Under the pieces are notes generated by a model, which worked only from the letters and a program-made list of their open reading frames with translations, did no database searches and was not told the DNA's origin. A stretch of 13,017 bases of DNA from Thermoplasmata archaeon (GTDB lineage: Archaea > Thermoplasmatota > Thermoplasmata > Thermoplasmatales > Thermoplasmataceae), in the NCBI GenBank assembly GCA_021795055.1, contig JAJYPW010000011.1, forward strand, positions 1 to 13,017, read 5' to 3'. The position numbers and the translations under genes are program-made. Positions 12,885 through 13,017 of this stretch are shown here, one piece after another; the first letter of the stretch is position 1, and every line of letters starts with the position of its first letter.

Positions 12885-13017
12885 ATGGCCATGCAGCCGA
12901 AGTATCGGGAACTGCTTCTTGACGAGGATGTGCGAAGATGGTTCGAGAATTTAAGGGCAAAATCTGTATTGACAGCAACGGTAGGCTTGAGAAATCTTGG
13001 CCACTATTGCGAACTTA
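12885..13017 (+). CDS. Integrase-like protein, N-terminal core-binding domain (partial)
   Basis: Forty-four codons are visible before the right edge. The pattern YRELLLDEDVRRWFENL, then S-x-L-T-A-T-V-x-LRxLGxYCEL, matches the N-terminal SAM-like core-binding domain of tyrosine recombinases found in many Thermoplasmata genomes. It has the Trp, the Ser-x-x-Thr-Ala helix start, and the LRxLG(x)(F/Y)C end. The catalytic R...HxxR...Y domain would lie beyond the window and cannot be checked. The first ATG (12885) is used because the TATA-like box is 25 bases upstream; ATG 12891 is a near alternative. It starts 48 bases after the tRNA-Ala 3' end, the usual place for an integrase of a tRNA-targeting element. 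It could instead be a stand-alone chromosomal recombinase. Confidence 0.65.
   Translation, partial: MAMQPKYRELLLDEDVRRWFENLRAKSVLTATVGLRNLGHYCEL

Noticed and set aside
1..13017. CRISPR array or complete insertion sequence
   Set aside because: No regularly spaced direct repeats and no transposase gene with flanking terminal repeats were seen.

Overview
The window looks like chromosomal DNA from an archaeon of the Thermoplasmata, most likely a Thermoplasmatales relative. The grounds are the archaeal-type HMG-CoA synthase / thiolase-fold / DUF35 cluster, an archaeal clamp-loader small subunit, a Hef-family helicase, a DUF115/MptE pterin kinase, a DUF373 membrane protein, a ComB-like phosphatase, an Ala tRNA without encoded CCA, and the promoter style. 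Almost every first gene has a TATA-like box about 25 bases before a start codon, implying leaderless transcripts, and Shine-Dalgarno sites appear only inside operons. The species call is inference.

Layout. 1-2116 is visibly AT-richer and accessory in feel: the tail of an unrecognised gene, a four-helix membrane protein, an isoprenylcysteine methyltransferase-family (ICMT) protein, then a gene-free stretch with nested inverted repeats and a 20-base piece matching the 3' end of a tRNA(Ala), then a small ORF whose first 40 residues resemble the Trypco2 domain. 2120-4612 holds comB (+) converging on a minus-strand pair, DUF373 membrane protein then mptE, which are translationally coupled. 4878-5093 is a small winged-helix protein divergent from the three-gene HMG-CoA synthase operon (5238-7855). 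A perfect 14-base palindrome sits between the two divergent promoters. 7896-9446 holds a CPBP/Abi membrane protease converging on purN. 9518-12643 holds rfcS converging on a helicase-only Hef whose start overlaps the stop of an upstream membrane-protein gene. 12765-12836 is tRNA-Ala(CGC), followed by the first 44 codons of an integrase-like gene running off the right edge.

How the genes work together. The HMG-CoA synthase, thiolase-like and DUF35 proteins should form the archaeal complex that makes HMG-CoA for mevalonate and membrane lipids. The synthase keeps its catalytic residues, but the thiolase homologue has Ser at the nucleophilic Cys position, HDS instead of HDC, and GNP instead of GHP. 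It is probably not a normal acetoacetyl-CoA thiolase. RfcS and Hef are replication and fork-repair proteins placed tail to tail. MptE and PurN belong to pterin and purine biosynthesis.

The best leads are the thiolase without its catalytic residues, the tRNA(Ala) 3'-end scar at 1687-1706 together with the intact tRNA-Ala and integrase-like gene at the right edge, and the palindrome between the winged-helix and mevalonate promoters. No CRISPR array, rRNA or complete insertion sequence was seen.
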